Below the pieces are notes generated by a model. It was not told the DNA's origin. It saw only the letters and a program-made list of their open reading frames with translations, and did no database searches. A DNA stretch of 64,000 nt from Psychroserpens luteus (GTDB lineage Bacteria; Bacteroidota; Bacteroidia; Flavobacteriales; Flavobacteriaceae): the NCBI RefSeq assembly GCF_015319355.1, contig NZ_JADILU010000004.1:434001-498000 (forward strand). Reading direction: 5' to 3'. Below are positions 34,257 to 44,025 of this stretch, piece by piece; position 1 is the first letter of the stretch, and every line of letters starts with the position of its first letter. The position numbers and the translations under genes are program-made.

Positions 34257-37200
34257 ATGAAAATAAAAAAGGTTCTTGTTGCCAATCGAGGAGAAATTGC
34301 AATTCGTGTATTACGCGCTTGCACTGAGTTAAACATAGCTACTGTAGCCATTTACACCTATGAAGATCGTTATTCTCAACATAGAAACAAAGCTGATGAA
34401 TCTTATCAAATTGGAGAAAACAACCAACCTTTAAAACCGTATTTGGATATCGCTCAAATTATAGATTTGGCAAAATCTAAAAACGTTGATGCCATTCATC
34501 CTGGTTATGGTTTTTTATCTGAAAACTCTGAGTTTGCAAGACAATGTGCTGCAAATGACATCATTTTCATTGGACCAAAACCCGAAGTCATGGATGCTTT
34601 AGGCGATAAAATTACAGCCAAAAAAGTCGCTGTAAAATGTAAAGTTCCAATTATTGAAAGTAATAAAAAGAAACTATCATCGCTTAAAGTAGCGCTTTCT
34701 GAAGCTGCAACTATTGGCTATCCATTAATGCTAAAAGCTGCATCTGGAGGTGGTGGTCGTGGGATGCGAATTATTAGAAAAGATGAGGATTTAGAACATA
34801 ATTTTGATTCTGCCAGAAATGAAGCTTTAAATGCGTTTGGTGATGACACCATGTTTTTAGAAAAATATGTGGAGAACCCAAAACATATTGAAGTTCAAAT
34901 TGTAGCAGATAACCACGGAAACATAAGACATTTACATGAGCGCGATTGCTCTGTACAACGTCGCCATCAAAAAGTGGTTGAGATTGCGCCTTCTTATAAT
35001 GTAAGTGAGGAAGTTAAAACTGATTTATACAAATATGCGGTTGCTATTGCTACCGAAGTTGGCTACAACAACATTGGTACCGTAGAATTTTTAGTCGATC
35101 CAGAGGATCACATTTATTTTATAGAAGTCAACCCAAGAATCCAGGTAGAACATACCGTTACCGAAATGGTAACAGGTATTGACTTAGTGAAAACACAAAT
35201 TTTTGTTGCTGGTGGTTACCCATTAGATAGTCTGCAAATTAAAATTTTCGATCAGGAATCTATCGCAACCTATGGTTTTGCGTTACAATGTCGTTTAACG
35301 ACTGAAGATCCTGCAAATAATTTCACACCAGATTATGGTAACATCACCACCTATAGAAGTGCTTCCGGAATGGGAATTCGCTTAGATGCTGGAAGTATTT
35401 ATCAAGGTTATAACGTGAGTCCGTTTTTTGATTCTATGCTAGTTAAAGTCTCCTCTCATGGGAGAACTTTGGATGGTGCCATTAGAAAAATGGTGCGTGC
35501 TTTAAAAGAATTTAGAATTCGTGGTGTAAAGACGAACATCCATTTTTTACAAAATGTGATTCAGCATGACACCTTTAAAGAAGGAAAAGTATCGGTTAAT
35601 TTTATTGAGAATACACCAGCATTATTCGACATAAAACTTCCTCAGGATAGAACCTCTAAAGTGGTTCATTTTTTAGCTGAAGTGATTGTGAATGGAAATT
35701 CTGATGTGAAGCACATTGATGAGAACAAAGTGTTTAGAACGCCTAAAGTTCCAAAGTTTAGTCTTTCCGAAGCACATCCAAAAGGCACCAAGGACATGCT
35801 CACAGAATTAGGTCCTGAGAAATTTTGTGCTTGGTTAAAAGATGAGAAAAAAATTCATTTTACAGATACCACAATGCGAGATGCGCATCAATCTTTATTA
35901 GCAACACGAATGCGAACCTTTGACATGCTCAAAGTTGCAGAGAGTTTTGCAAAAAACCATCCCAACACGTTTAGTATGGAAGTTTGGGGAGGCGCTACTT
36001 TTGATGTGTGTTTGAGATTCTTGCATGAAAGTCCGTGGACACGTTTAAGAGAATTGCGAAAAGCAGTGCCTAATATATTATTCCAAATGTTATTGAGAGG
36101 TTCTAATGGTGTTGGTTACAAAGCCTATCCTGACAACCTCATCGAAAAATTTGTAGAGAAATCTTGGGAGAATGGTGTGGATATTTTCAGAATTTTTGAT
36201 TCCTTAAACTGGGTCAAAGCCATGGAACCAAGTATCAATTATGTTCGTGATAAAACGGGCGGAATTGCAGAAGCTGCCTTAAGTTATACAGGAGATATTT
36301 TAGATGTTAATGAAACCAAATACAATCTTAAATACTACACGCAACTCGCCAAAGATTTAGAAAATGCTGGTGCGCACATGATTTGTATTAAAGATATGGC
36401 AGGTTTACTAAAACCGTATGCTGCTACTGAGTTGGTGTCTGCATTAAAAGACACTGTGAACATCCCAATTCATTTGCATACACATGATACGTCATCGTTA
36501 CAAAGTGCAACCTATCTAAAAGCTATTGAAGCTGGTGTTGATGTGGTTGATGTTGCGCTAAGTGGCTTGTCTGGATTGACCTCTCAACCTAATTTTAATA
36601 GTATTGTTGAGATGATGAAAAGTCAACCAAGAGCACATGAGTTTGAAATGTCTAAACTAAATGCTTTTTCTAATTTCTGGGAAGATACTCGTGAGTTATA
36701 TTACCCATTTGAGTCTGGATTAAAAGCTGGAACTGCAGAAGTGTTTCAGCATGAAATTCCTGGCGGTCAATATTCAAATTTGCGTCCGCAAGCTACTGCA
36801 CTAGGTTTAGGAGATCGTTTTGATGAGGTTAAAAAAATGTATGCTGAGGTTAATACCCTCTTCGGAAATTTGATAAAAGTGACACCTAGTTCTAAAGTTG
36901 TTGGAGATATGGCCATTTTTATGGTGACCAATAATTTCACTACAGCTGATGTTATGGAACGTGGAAAGGAGATGTCTTTTCCAGATTCTGTCATTAGTTT
37001 CTTTATGGGAGATTTAGGTCAACCGTCTGGCGGATTTCCGAAGAAACTACAGAAAATCATTCTGAAAAATAAAAAACCATATACCAATAGACCAAACGCA
37101 CATTTAGAACCTGTAGATTTTGATTTAGAATTTAAAGCCTTTACGAAGAAGTTCCAAAAAGGTTTTACGCGTGCAATAGAAATGGAAGATTTTCTATCGT

Positions 37201-37709
37201 ACACCTTATATCCTAAAGTATTTGAACAAGCGCATGAGAACTATAAAAAATATGGTAATCTGACATTAGTTCCAACAAAGAATTTTTTCTACGGAATGAA
37301 GCTTGGCGAAGAAATACTCATTGAATTAGAACCTGGAAAAACAGTCATTATCAAATTATTGTCTATTGGGATTCCTAATGATCAAGGTATGAGAACCGTC
37401 TTTTTCAAAGTCAACGGAGAAAATAGATTTGTTGAGATCTTAGACACAACATTAAACCTTAAACTTGAAGTCAACACTAAAGCAGATCCAGCAGATGCCA
37501 ATCAAATTGGAGCACCATTACAAGGGTCGCTTTATAAGGTTTTAGTCAAAAAAGGACAAGAGGTTAAGGAGAATGATCCGCTTTTTATCATTGAAGCCAT
37601 GAAAATGGAAACCACTGTGACTGCTTCTAAAGCTGGGAAAGTGAAAACGGTGTCGCTTAAAGAAGGCTCTATGGTAAAACAAGATGATTTGATTGTGACT
37701 ATAGAATAA
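34257..37709 (+). CDS. pyc: Pyruvate carboxylase
   Basis: 1150 residues, full length for the single-chain alpha4 enzyme. Biotin carboxylase domain (about 1-450): KVLVANRGEIAIRVLRA, ASGGGGRGMR (ATP grasp), EVNPRIQVEHTVTE. Carboxyltransferase domain (about 530-800): FTDTTMRDAHQSLLATRMRT, HLHTHDTSS and the CIKDMAG metal-site Lys. PYC/OADA domain, then biotinyl domain (about 1080-1150) with the biotinylated Lys1116 in EAMKMET. It makes oxaloacetate from pyruvate, bicarbonate and ATP in the cytosol to refill the TCA cycle. It is monocistronic, ending at a terminator at 37735. Confidence 0.97.
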   Translation: MKIKKVLVANRGEIAIRVLRACTELNIATVAIYTYEDRYSQHRNKADESYQIGENNQPLKPYLDIAQIIDLAKSKNVDAIHPGYGFLSENSEFARQCAANDIIFIGPKPEVMDALGDKITAKKVAVKCKVPIIESNKKKLSSLKVALSEAATIGYPLMLKAASGGGGRGMRIIRKDEDLEHNFDSARNEALNAFGDDTMFLEKYVENPKHIEVQIVADNHGNIRHLHERDCSVQRRHQKVVEIAPSYNVSEEVKTDLYKYAVAIATEVGYNNIGTVEFLVDPEDHIYFIEVNPRIQVEHTVTEMVTGIDLVKTQIFVAGGYPLDSLQIKIFDQESIATYGFALQCRLTTEDPANNFTPDYGNITTYRSASGMGIRLDAGSIYQGYNVSPFFDSMLVKVSSHGRTLDGAIRKMVRALKEFRIRGVKTNIHFLQNVIQHDTFKEGKVSVNFIENTPALFDIKLPQDRTSKVVHFLAEVIVNGNSDVKHIDENKVFRTPKVPKFSLSEAHPKGTKDMLTELGPEKFCAWLKDEKKIHFTDTTMRDAHQSLLATRMRTFDMLKVAESFAKNHPNTFSMEVWGGATFDVCLRFLHESPWTRLRELRKAVPNILFQMLLRGSNGVGYKAYPDNLIEKFVEKSWENGVDIFRIFDSLNWVKAMEPSINYVRDKTGGIAEAALSYTGDILDVNETKYNLKYYTQLAKDLENAGAHMICIKDMAGLLKPYAATELVSALKDTVNIPIHLHTHDTSSLQSATYLKAIEAGVDVVDVALSGLSGLTSQPNFNSIVEMMKSQPRAHEFEMSKLNAFSNFWEDTRELYYPFESGLKAGTAEVFQHEIPGGQYSNLRPQATALGLGDRFDEVKKMYAEVNTLFGNLIKVTPSSKVVGDMAIFMVTNNFTTADVMERGKEMSFPDSVISFFMGDLGQPSGGFPKKLQKIILKNKKPYTNRPNAHLEPVDFDLEFKAFTKKFQKGFTRAIEMEDFLSYTLYPKVFEQAHENYKKYGNLTLVPTKNFFYGMKLGEEILIELEPGKTVIIKLLSIGIPNDQGMRTVFFKVNGENRFVEILDTTLNLKLEVNTKADPADANQIGAPLQGSLYKVLVKKGQEVKENDPLFIIEAMKMETTVTASKAGKVKTVSLKEGSMVKQDDLIVTIE

Positions 37710-37734
37710 CCTTAATAGATTTAGTTTAAAATTC

Positions 37735-37812
37735 TAACTACCAATAAATAGTTCGTAACCGTATACCTTTAATAGGAACGACAAAACGGAAACTATTGGT
37801 AGTTTTATTTTT
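37735..37812 (+). terminator. Intrinsic terminator after pyc
   Basis: The inverted repeat ACTACCAATA (37737) / ACTATTGGTAGTT (37792) with a long loop is followed by a T-rich run at 37803-37813. Confidence 0.65.
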
Positions 37813-37898
37813 TAAACATACTTGAAATGCATTTAAATCAAGTTATTTTTTCAATGGATTGCATTAATTTCATTAAAGAAATAGGCTTTAATTTGTAA

Positions 37899-39254
37899 TT
37901 GAACACCTTCAACATCTCACTTTTGGCAAAACATTTACTTCAAAAATTATATGGATTTCTAAATAACGAACATGGCGAACGTGTTTGTAAAGGCATTACT
38001 GATGACGCTTGTGATCATGTGACTCGCAATTATTTTTTAATTCTACTGAGTTCCACATTTACAAAATTGGGAGACACACTTAGCAACCCAAAAACAGTAT
38101 TAACTTGGCTTATGACCTATGTGAATGCACCTGTATCTATTATAAGTCTCATTGTCCCAATACGAGAATCTGGCTCAATGCTTCCGCAAATAGCACTCAC
38201 AAAATACATTAGTAAAAAACCCATTAGAAAATGGATTTGGGTGATTGGATCTTGCTTGCAGTTTTGTGCAATTGCCTCTATTGGTTTTATCGCACTGTAT
38301 TTTAAAGGTGCTGTAGCTGGATGGTTGATTTTATTGGCTGTTGTGCTTTTTAGTTTATCAAGAAGTATGTGCTCTGTAACGTCAAAAGATGTCTTGGGAA
38401 AAAGCATCCCGAAAACAAGACGTGGAAAATTAAAAGGTTATACGGTTTCGGTTTCTGGTGTTCTTGTATTATTAGCTGGACTGTTTATACTTTACAAATC
38501 AAAAACAGATGTATCTATTGAATTCTATAGCTATCTCGTATTTTTCGCTTCTATTATGTGGCTTTTAGCTGCAATTGCGTATTCTAGGATTAAGGAATTT
38601 CCGCAGACCATTTCCGAAGAAAAGGATAAACAAGATGAAGAACCTCCTGAAGGTCTATTATCAAAATTCAAATTGCTCAAAGAGAATAAACAATTTCGGA
38701 ATTTTGTCATTGCCAGATCGCTTTTATTATGCTCTGCTTTAACAGCTCCATATTATGTTGTACTAGCGCAAAATAATGTAGGAAAGAAAAGTTACCTGCT
38801 CGGTTTGTTTATCATTGTCAACGGAATTGCTTCTATTATTAGCGCACCATTTTGGGGCAAATTCTCAGACAAATCCAGTAAGAATGTGATGGCACTTGCT
38901 GTACTTATAGCTTCTATTTTAGGGATTATTGCTTATTTTATTATCTCATTTTCAACAGATTTAAAATCGACAATATGGATTTATCCTACTGCTTTTTTCA
39001 TCCTTGGGATTGCTCATGGTGGTGTAAGACTAGGTCGAAAAACATACATCGTAGATATGGCAACTGGAAATGAGCGCACTAATTATGTTGCAGTAAGCAA
39101 TACCATTATTGGATTGATTCTTTTAGTCACAGGAGGTTTGAGTGCTTTGGTATCTCTGATTTCTGTAGAAGGTGTGATTCTTGTGTTATCGCTCTTTGGG
39201 GTTTTAGGCGCTTATAAAAGTTACAAATTACCTAATGTAGAAAAAACGGACTAA
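37899..39254 (+). CDS. MFS transporter
   Basis: 451 residues with about 12 hydrophobic helices in two halves separated by an acidic, Pro-rich cytosolic loop (SEEKDKQDEEPPEGLLSKF). The motif between helices 8 and 9 (APFWGKFSDKSSKN) is the MFS loop signature. The start appears to be TTG at 37899 because TAA lies directly upstream in frame and no ATG occurs before residue 60; TTG 37920 is an alternative. An N-terminal extension with DDACDHVTRNYFLILLSS precedes helix 1. Substrate unknown. Confidence 0.82.
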   Translation: MNTFNISLLAKHLLQKLYGFLNNEHGERVCKGITDDACDHVTRNYFLILLSSTFTKLGDTLSNPKTVLTWLMTYVNAPVSIISLIVPIRESGSMLPQIALTKYISKKPIRKWIWVIGSCLQFCAIASIGFIALYFKGAVAGWLILLAVVLFSLSRSMCSVTSKDVLGKSIPKTRRGKLKGYTVSVSGVLVLLAGLFILYKSKTDVSIEFYSYLVFFASIMWLLAAIAYSRIKEFPQTISEEKDKQDEEPPEGLLSKFKLLKENKQFRNFVIARSLLLCSALTAPYYVVLAQNNVGKKSYLLGLFIIVNGIASIISAPFWGKFSDKSSKNVMALAVLIASILGIIAYFIISFSTDLKSTIWIYPTAFFILGIAHGGVRLGRKTYIVDMATGNERTNYVAVSNTIIGLILLVTGGLSALVSLISVEGVILVLSLFGVLGAYKSYKLPNVEKTD

Positions 39255-39327
39255 CATTAAAAAGACCTAAAAACGATATTGAAATTTCTATCCAATTTAG
39301 CTATCTTAGTCGTCTATTCATACGTTA

Positions 39328-39969
39328 ATGAAAATACTCTCTACTAATATTGCCAAACCAATCACCTTCATCTGGAACGGTAAAGAAGAAACGACTGGGA
39401 TCTATAAAAAACCGGTTGACACTCCTATTTTCCTCGGAAATGAAGATGTAAAAGGCGATGAAGTCTCAGACAGAAAATATCATGGAGGCGAGTTTAAGGC
39501 ATGTTATTTGTTTTCAGCAGATCAGTATCCGTATTGGAAAAACCTCTACCCTAACCTAGATTGGACCTACGGAATGTTAGGTGAAAATCTAACTGTAGAA
39601 GACCTGAACGAAAAAGAACTTCACATTGGTGACATCTATAAAGTTGGCAATGCCTTAGTTCAAATTACGCAACCTAGAGAGCCTTGTTATAAGTTTGCGA
39701 TGAAATTTGACTCTAATGACGTTTTAAAACAATTTATTGATCATGGGTATTCAGGCACTTATGTTCGGGTTTTAGAAGAAGGTAGTGTTGCAACTGGTGA
39801 TGTGTTTGAACTTGTTGAAAAAGCAAAAGACAGCATTTCTATCTTTCAGTTTTTTGAGCTTTTATATGCTAAAGAAAAAGACCAAAAATTGCTTCATAAG
39901 GTTGTAGATAACGAAGTACTTCCTCTAAAAAAACGTGTTAAATTGGCATCATATATTAAAAATAGTTGA
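39328..39969 (+). CDS. MOSC domain protein
   Basis: 213 residues. The MOSC fold (about 10-160) shows DRKYHGGEFKACYLFS, MLGENLTVEDLNEKELHIGD, ITQPREPCYKFAMKF with the conserved Cys, and a late HGYSGTYVRVLEEGSV. The C-terminus (about 170-213) is a helical extension. MOSC proteins such as YiiM transfer or handle sulfur in molybdenum-cofactor chemistry and reduce N-hydroxylated compounds. The length and order resemble YiiM. Single gene; cytosolic. Confidence 0.88.
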   Translation: MKILSTNIAKPITFIWNGKEETTGIYKKPVDTPIFLGNEDVKGDEVSDRKYHGGEFKACYLFSADQYPYWKNLYPNLDWTYGMLGENLTVEDLNEKELHIGDIYKVGNALVQITQPREPCYKFAMKFDSNDVLKQFIDHGYSGTYVRVLEEGSVATGDVFELVEKAKDSISIFQFFELLYAKEKDQKLLHKVVDNEVLPLKKRVKLASYIKNS

Positions 39970-40005
39970 TTTGCTTTAACCTATCTTTGCCACAAATAAT
40001 TATGT

Positions 40006-41241
40006 ATGTCATTTAAAGACTTAAAACTCAACAAACCTATTTTAAGAGCAGTTGCCGAAGCGGGTTACGATAATCCAACATTGGTACAAGAGCAAACGAT
40101 TCCTTTTGTTTTAGAACGAAGAGATGTGATTACCTCAGCTCAAACAGGAACTGGTAAAACAGCAGCTTTTGCGTTGCCTATTTTACAGCTATTGTATGAC
40201 AAACAAACTGCACCAAAAAAAGGTAAGAAAATTAAAGCGTTGGTTATAAGTCCGACGCGAGAATTAGCAATCCAAATTAATAAAAACTTTGTAACCTACG
40301 CTGCACATACCAATTTAACATCTGCTGTAGTCTATGGTGGAACATCGATAGAACCACAAAAAGACATTCTAAAAAAGGGTATTGATATTTTGGTGGCAAC
40401 TCCTGGACGTTTACTCGATCTTCATAAACAAGATTTATTAAATTTAGATTATATAGAAACTTTAGTTCTTGATGAAGCAGATTTAATGCTTGACATGGGA
40501 TTTATTGATGATGTCAAAAAAATTGATCGTTTGTGTCCAGACACAAAGCAAACGCTTCTGTTTTCGGCAACAATGCCTTTTAAAGTAGAACAATTAGCTA
40601 ATTCTATATTAAAAAATCCAGAACGTATTGAAGTGACACCTACATCTTCCGCAGCAAAAAATGTGAGTCAGGTGTTGTATTACGTTCCTAAACAAAGTAA
40701 AATAGAATTGTGTTTACATGTGCTTAGAAATACCATAGAAGGTAATATTCTTATTTTTAGACGTACTAAGTTTGGTGTAGATAAATTACATGAAACACTC
40801 ATAAATAATGGCTTTACTGCAGAACGTTTGCATGGAGACCGTTCTCAAATTGAACGTCAAAATGCGTTGGCAGATTTTAAACGTGGTAAAGTAAATATTC
40901 TTATTGCAACAGATGTTGCTGCTCGTGGAATTGACATTATTGACTTAGATGCTGTTATCAATTTTGACTTACCTAACGTACCAGAAACCTATGTTCATAG
41001 AATTGGTAGAACAGGTCGTGCAGGTGAGTTTGGAAACTCCTATTCGTTTTGCTCTGCAGACGAGAAACCTTATGTAAAAGCCATCCAGCAATTGATTAAT
41101 GTTCAAATTCCTGTTGAAGAAACACATCCTTATCCTTTAGATCCAAAAGCGCAACCTGTTGTTCATAAAAAACAAGGAAGCAAGTATAGAAAAGGTCGTA
41201 AAGGTGAAGGTTCTAAACAGAAAAAGAAACGTTGGTATTAA
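40006..41241 (+). CDS. DEAD-box RNA helicase
   Basis: 411 residues. In order: Q motif (NPTLVQEQTIPF), motif I AQTGTGKTAAFALP, PTRELAIQI, GG, TPGRLLDL, DEAD in VLDEADLMLDMGF, SAT, then domain 2 with FRRTKFGVDKL, ATDVAARGID and HRIGRTGRAG. The tail is basic and Lys/Gly-rich (KYRKGRKGEGSKQKKK), typical for RNA contact. It unwinds RNA duplexes with ATP, in ribosome assembly or mRNA decay. The overall shape is RhlE-like. It starts 36 bp after the MOSC gene, and a DUF2306 gene follows after 29 bp. Confidence 0.95.
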   Translation: MSFKDLKLNKPILRAVAEAGYDNPTLVQEQTIPFVLERRDVITSAQTGTGKTAAFALPILQLLYDKQTAPKKGKKIKALVISPTRELAIQINKNFVTYAAHTNLTSAVVYGGTSIEPQKDILKKGIDILVATPGRLLDLHKQDLLNLDYIETLVLDEADLMLDMGFIDDVKKIDRLCPDTKQTLLFSATMPFKVEQLANSILKNPERIEVTPTSSAAKNVSQVLYYVPKQSKIELCLHVLRNTIEGNILIFRRTKFGVDKLHETLINNGFTAERLHGDRSQIERQNALADFKRGKVNILIATDVAARGIDIIDLDAVINFDLPNVPETYVHRIGRTGRAGEFGNSYSFCSADEKPYVKAIQQLINVQIPVEETHPYPLDPKAQPVVHKKQGSKYRKGRKGEGSKQKKKRWY

Positions 41242-41270
41242 TAACAAAACAGACTTAAAAATCATTTAAA

Positions 41271-41660
41271 ATGACAAATTATGAGATTTTGATGTTTTTA
41301 CATTTATACACTGTAATTCCTTGTGTATTTATTGGTGGCTTACTTCTTATCATAAAAAAAGGAACAGGTACTCATAAGAGACTTGGAAGAATTTACATGA
41401 TTCTAATGTTGTTTACTGCTATAGTCACATTATTAATGCCTGCTGCTGTTGGTGGACGTATTTTAAATCATTTTGGATGGATTCATCTTTTTAGTTTTTT
41501 AACACTTTGGACAGTACCCACTGCTTATTTAGCAATTAAAAAAGGAAATATAAAAGCACACAAACGAAAAATGATTTTACTTTATTTTGGTGCTATTGTA
41601 ATCGCTGGCGCCTTTACCTTTACTCCTGGTCGTTATTTGCATGAGGTGTTTTTTATGTAA
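41271..41660 (+). CDS. DUF2306 family membrane protein
   Basis: 129 residues, four hydrophobic helices. LHLYTVIPCVFIGGLLLI and then GTGTHKRLGRIYMILML and KAHKRKMILLYFGAIV carry the conserved His/Arg-Gly pattern (THKRLG, AHKRKM) of DUF2306, whose histidines may bind haem or metal. Inner membrane; function not established. It probably shares a transcript with the helicase gene 29 bp upstream, and it ends 3 bp before the end of a convergent gene. Confidence 0.82.
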   Translation: MTNYEILMFLHLYTVIPCVFIGGLLLIIKKGTGTHKRLGRIYMILMLFTAIVTLLMPAAVGGRILNHFGWIHLFSFLTLWTVPTAYLAIKKGNIKAHKRKMILLYFGAIVIAGAFTFTPGRYLHEVFFM

Positions 41661-41663
41661 TGA

Positions 41664-42299
41664 TTAGTCAAACTTCATTTCAAAAAGCAGGTAGTGTTCA
41701 ATCCCAAATTTTTCTCCCCATTTTTCGATAGATTCTCCTGAGGTTCCAACTTCACACCATGATTTAGAACCATCTTCTCTCTCATAAGGCAAGATGTAAG
41801 CCAAGAAGTAAAACTTTTTATCATATCCAATTTGCAAATTACTTTCATCTGCAAGATTACGTAAGCTATAATCTTCAGATCCTGTCGCATCATAATCTTT
41901 GGTCACACTAAATCTTGGAAACTTAAATTTTACCCTTAGGTTTTTACCTGTATGTCTAGCAATGATTCGCATGCTAAGTATGGAGTCGTTTATCGTTTCA
42001 AATTGTTTGATTCCAAGATTTTTACTATCGAATACCGTTGTGTCATTAACAACTTTACCGTTCCAGATTTCTTTTACGGTTAAATGATAGCTTTTCCCTT
42101 TTAGGTCTTTCCCTGAAAAATCGACTTTCATATAATCAATACCTTGAAAGCTTAGCAAATCATTGACTTCTGAATTATCAGATCCATATTCTGTTTCCAT
42201 TTTCAAACCCGAAGTATTATTAAAATCCACCTCGTTTTTTTGCGCATTTAGTGTGCTGAAGCAAATGAATGCCACAGCTAATAAAAATAAATTTTTCAT
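41664..42299 (-). CDS. Secreted protein of an ECF sigma operon, unknown function
   Basis: 211 residues with signal peptide MKNLFLLAVAFICFSTLNAQ. The mature part is beta-rich (YHLTVKEIWNGKVVNDTT, LRVKFKFPRFSVTKDYD) with no recognised domain. It is last of four overlapping or tightly spaced minus-strand genes (ECF sigma 44554, anti-sigma 44025, secreted protein 43487, this one, with a 6-bp gap), so it should be co-expressed with its own sigma factor. Its role is probably in the periplasm or outer membrane. Confidence 0.65.
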   Translation of the reverse strand: MKNLFLLAVAFICFSTLNAQKNEVDFNNTSGLKMETEYGSDNSEVNDLLSFQGIDYMKVDFSGKDLKGKSYHLTVKEIWNGKVVNDTTVFDSKNLGIKQFETINDSILSMRIIARHTGKNLRVKFKFPRFSVTKDYDATGSEDYSLRNLADESNLQIGYDKKFYFLAYILPYEREDGSKSWCEVGTSGESIEKWGEKFGIEHYLLFEMKFD

Positions 42300-42305
42300 T
42301 TTGCT

Positions 42306-43487
42306 TTAGTTTTTAGAAGAGGTAAATGTGTCGTTGTAATTATAGATGATACCATGAATGATATCAAAATTTATGGCTCCAGAGAAATGGCCTTCGCCTT
42401 TGGCTTTCCGTTCCATCATATTAAATTTTTCGCCTTTGCTCGTAGGCTGCATATTGACTTCATATTTGTTGCCATACATGCTCTTCGTATTATTACCCAT
42501 GACTTTCATACTAAAATCGTTGTCTTGAGGATAGAAGAGATGAATTTTAGAATATTCTGAAAACAGATCAAAGCGTTTAAAATTCGGGTCCCAGTTATAG
42601 AAAAAGTACTCGCTATTGAAATCTGTAATGGATACTTTCTCTTTAAGTTCTCCAATTTGGATTTTCGAAAACTCAGAAGTAATACTCACATTCTGAACAC
42701 TCCCAATCAAGCCTTTAGAAATATTATTAAAATTATAAGCTCCTCCAACAATCCCTTCTGCCCTTAGATTGGCATTTTCAATTTTAAAGAGATTGTATTC
42801 ATTTATTAATTGTTTGGCATAAAAATAACCTCGTTTCAAAACAACAGAGAGTTCATTCATACGATCATCACGCATGGTTATTTGTGCATCTTTACCATTA
42901 ATTTTAAGCTTTAAATATGGCGGAATTTTAATCACAAATTGACTTCTTAAAATCTTGACATTTCCCTTTCTAATGTTTTTTAATTTTCCGTTTTCATCTT
43001 TTGTTTTAAAACGATCATTAAAGTATTTGAATGGCGCTTTAATCTTTCCGAAGGCATTATAACGAATCTCCTCAACTATAGAATCTCTAGATTTTCTAAC
43101 AATGGTATCATTTGATGTTTTTGAGTTTTCATAATCATAAACCAATCCTTCTGGTGCTGTGTAAGCATAAGTAACATCTGAAATTTGGGTGACACTATTA
43201 GATATTAAAGTAATATGGTTTTCAAATTTTGTCGCCTCAACTTTTATATTTCGCAGCTTCTCTTCTATCTCTTTATTTGAATAGCCATCAAATTCTAGTG
43301 TGTAATCAAAATGGACTTTCCCGTCTGTAGAGTTTTCAATAGAAACCGTTGTATTCTCTAAATTAAAAATTGCTGTTGTCTTTTTATCTGCGGAAAAACT
43401 CTCGGAATACACCGTTTTTTTCTGTGCAAAAAGCGCTCCTGATGTGATGAGCATCAACAAGCAAATTTTAAATGTTAATCGTTTCAT
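42306..43487 (-). CDS. Secreted adhesin-like (DUF4097-type) protein
   Basis: 393 residues with signal peptide MKRLTFKICLLMLITSGALF, then AQ. Repeated beta-strand units (FNLENTTVSIENSTDGKVHF, LKINGKDAQITMRDDR, NVSITSEFSKIQIGELKEKV, FSEYSKIHLFYPQD) give a right-handed beta-helix texture as in DUF4097 putative adhesins. Its start overlaps the upstream anti-sigma gene by 20 bp. Flavobacterial ECF operons commonly place such a protein after the anti-sigma factor. It is expected in the periplasm or at the cell surface. Confidence 0.7.
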   Translation of the reverse strand: MKRLTFKICLLMLITSGALFAQKKTVYSESFSADKKTTAIFNLENTTVSIENSTDGKVHFDYTLEFDGYSNKEIEEKLRNIKVEATKFENHITLISNSVTQISDVTYAYTAPEGLVYDYENSKTSNDTIVRKSRDSIVEEIRYNAFGKIKAPFKYFNDRFKTKDENGKLKNIRKGNVKILRSQFVIKIPPYLKLKINGKDAQITMRDDRMNELSVVLKRGYFYAKQLINEYNLFKIENANLRAEGIVGGAYNFNNISKGLIGSVQNVSITSEFSKIQIGELKEKVSITDFNSEYFFYNWDPNFKRFDLFSEYSKIHLFYPQDNDFSMKVMGNNTKSMYGNKYEVNMQPTSKGEKFNMMERKAKGEGHFSGAINFDIIHGIIYNYNDTFTSSKN

Positions 43488-44025
43488 ATTGCTCGGTTTT
43501 TTGATTTAATACTTTGATGTGTTCTTGAATGTCTTTTAGTAATTGTAATCTGGTTTGGAGATTTTCTACTAATGATTCTATAACTAGAATATTGTTAGTA
43601 TCTGTTTTAAACTGTTTTGAAATCTCTTTGTAATCATTATCTAAATCATCAAGTTTGGTTCGATATCGTTTTACTAGATTTTCATCATTAGCAACATTTA
43701 TAAAGTGCTTCCACTCGACATCTATACTTGCTAGATATTCTTTTTCTATAGTTTCTATTTGAGTTTCCATAGAAGACTCTTCTACAACTTGGTTTGTTGT
43801 ATTATCCAGCGTAGTAAATAATGTGATTGTTAATGCTCCAAATAAGGTGATGATGGCAGCAATTTTAATCAAATAATTACTATTCAATTTAGATTCTCGT
43901 CTTGGTCTGGATGCTTTGAGTTGATCATAAAATTCTTGTCTATGATTATCTGGCAATTGTTTTCCTGGAGCTTCGACAGGCTCAGCTTCCGAATTTTTGA
44001 ATAATTTTCTAATATCTTGCTTCAT
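43468..44025 (-). CDS. Membrane-anchored anti-sigma-like protein
   Basis: 185 residues: a cytosolic N-terminal part (about 1-45), one membrane helix (YLIKIAAIITLFGALTITLF, about 50-69) and a periplasmic coiled-coil part. It overlaps the sigma gene by 17 bp, the usual arrangement for a sigma and its anti-sigma, so it probably holds that sigma at the membrane. Residues 12-19, SEAEPVEA, are encoded by a stretch resembling the GCTTCGACAGGCTCAGC-type intergenic repeat (43968-43993): a likely in-frame repeat insertion in the cytosolic segment. Confidence 0.72.
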   Translation of the reverse strand: MKQDIRKLFKNSEAEPVEAPGKQLPDNHRQEFYDQLKASRPRRESKLNSNYLIKIAAIITLFGALTITLFTTLDNTTNQVVEESSMETQIETIEKEYLASIDVEWKHFINVANDENLVKRYRTKLDDLDNDYKEISKQFKTDTNNILVIESLVENLQTRLQLLKDIQEHIKVLNQKTEQYETINI

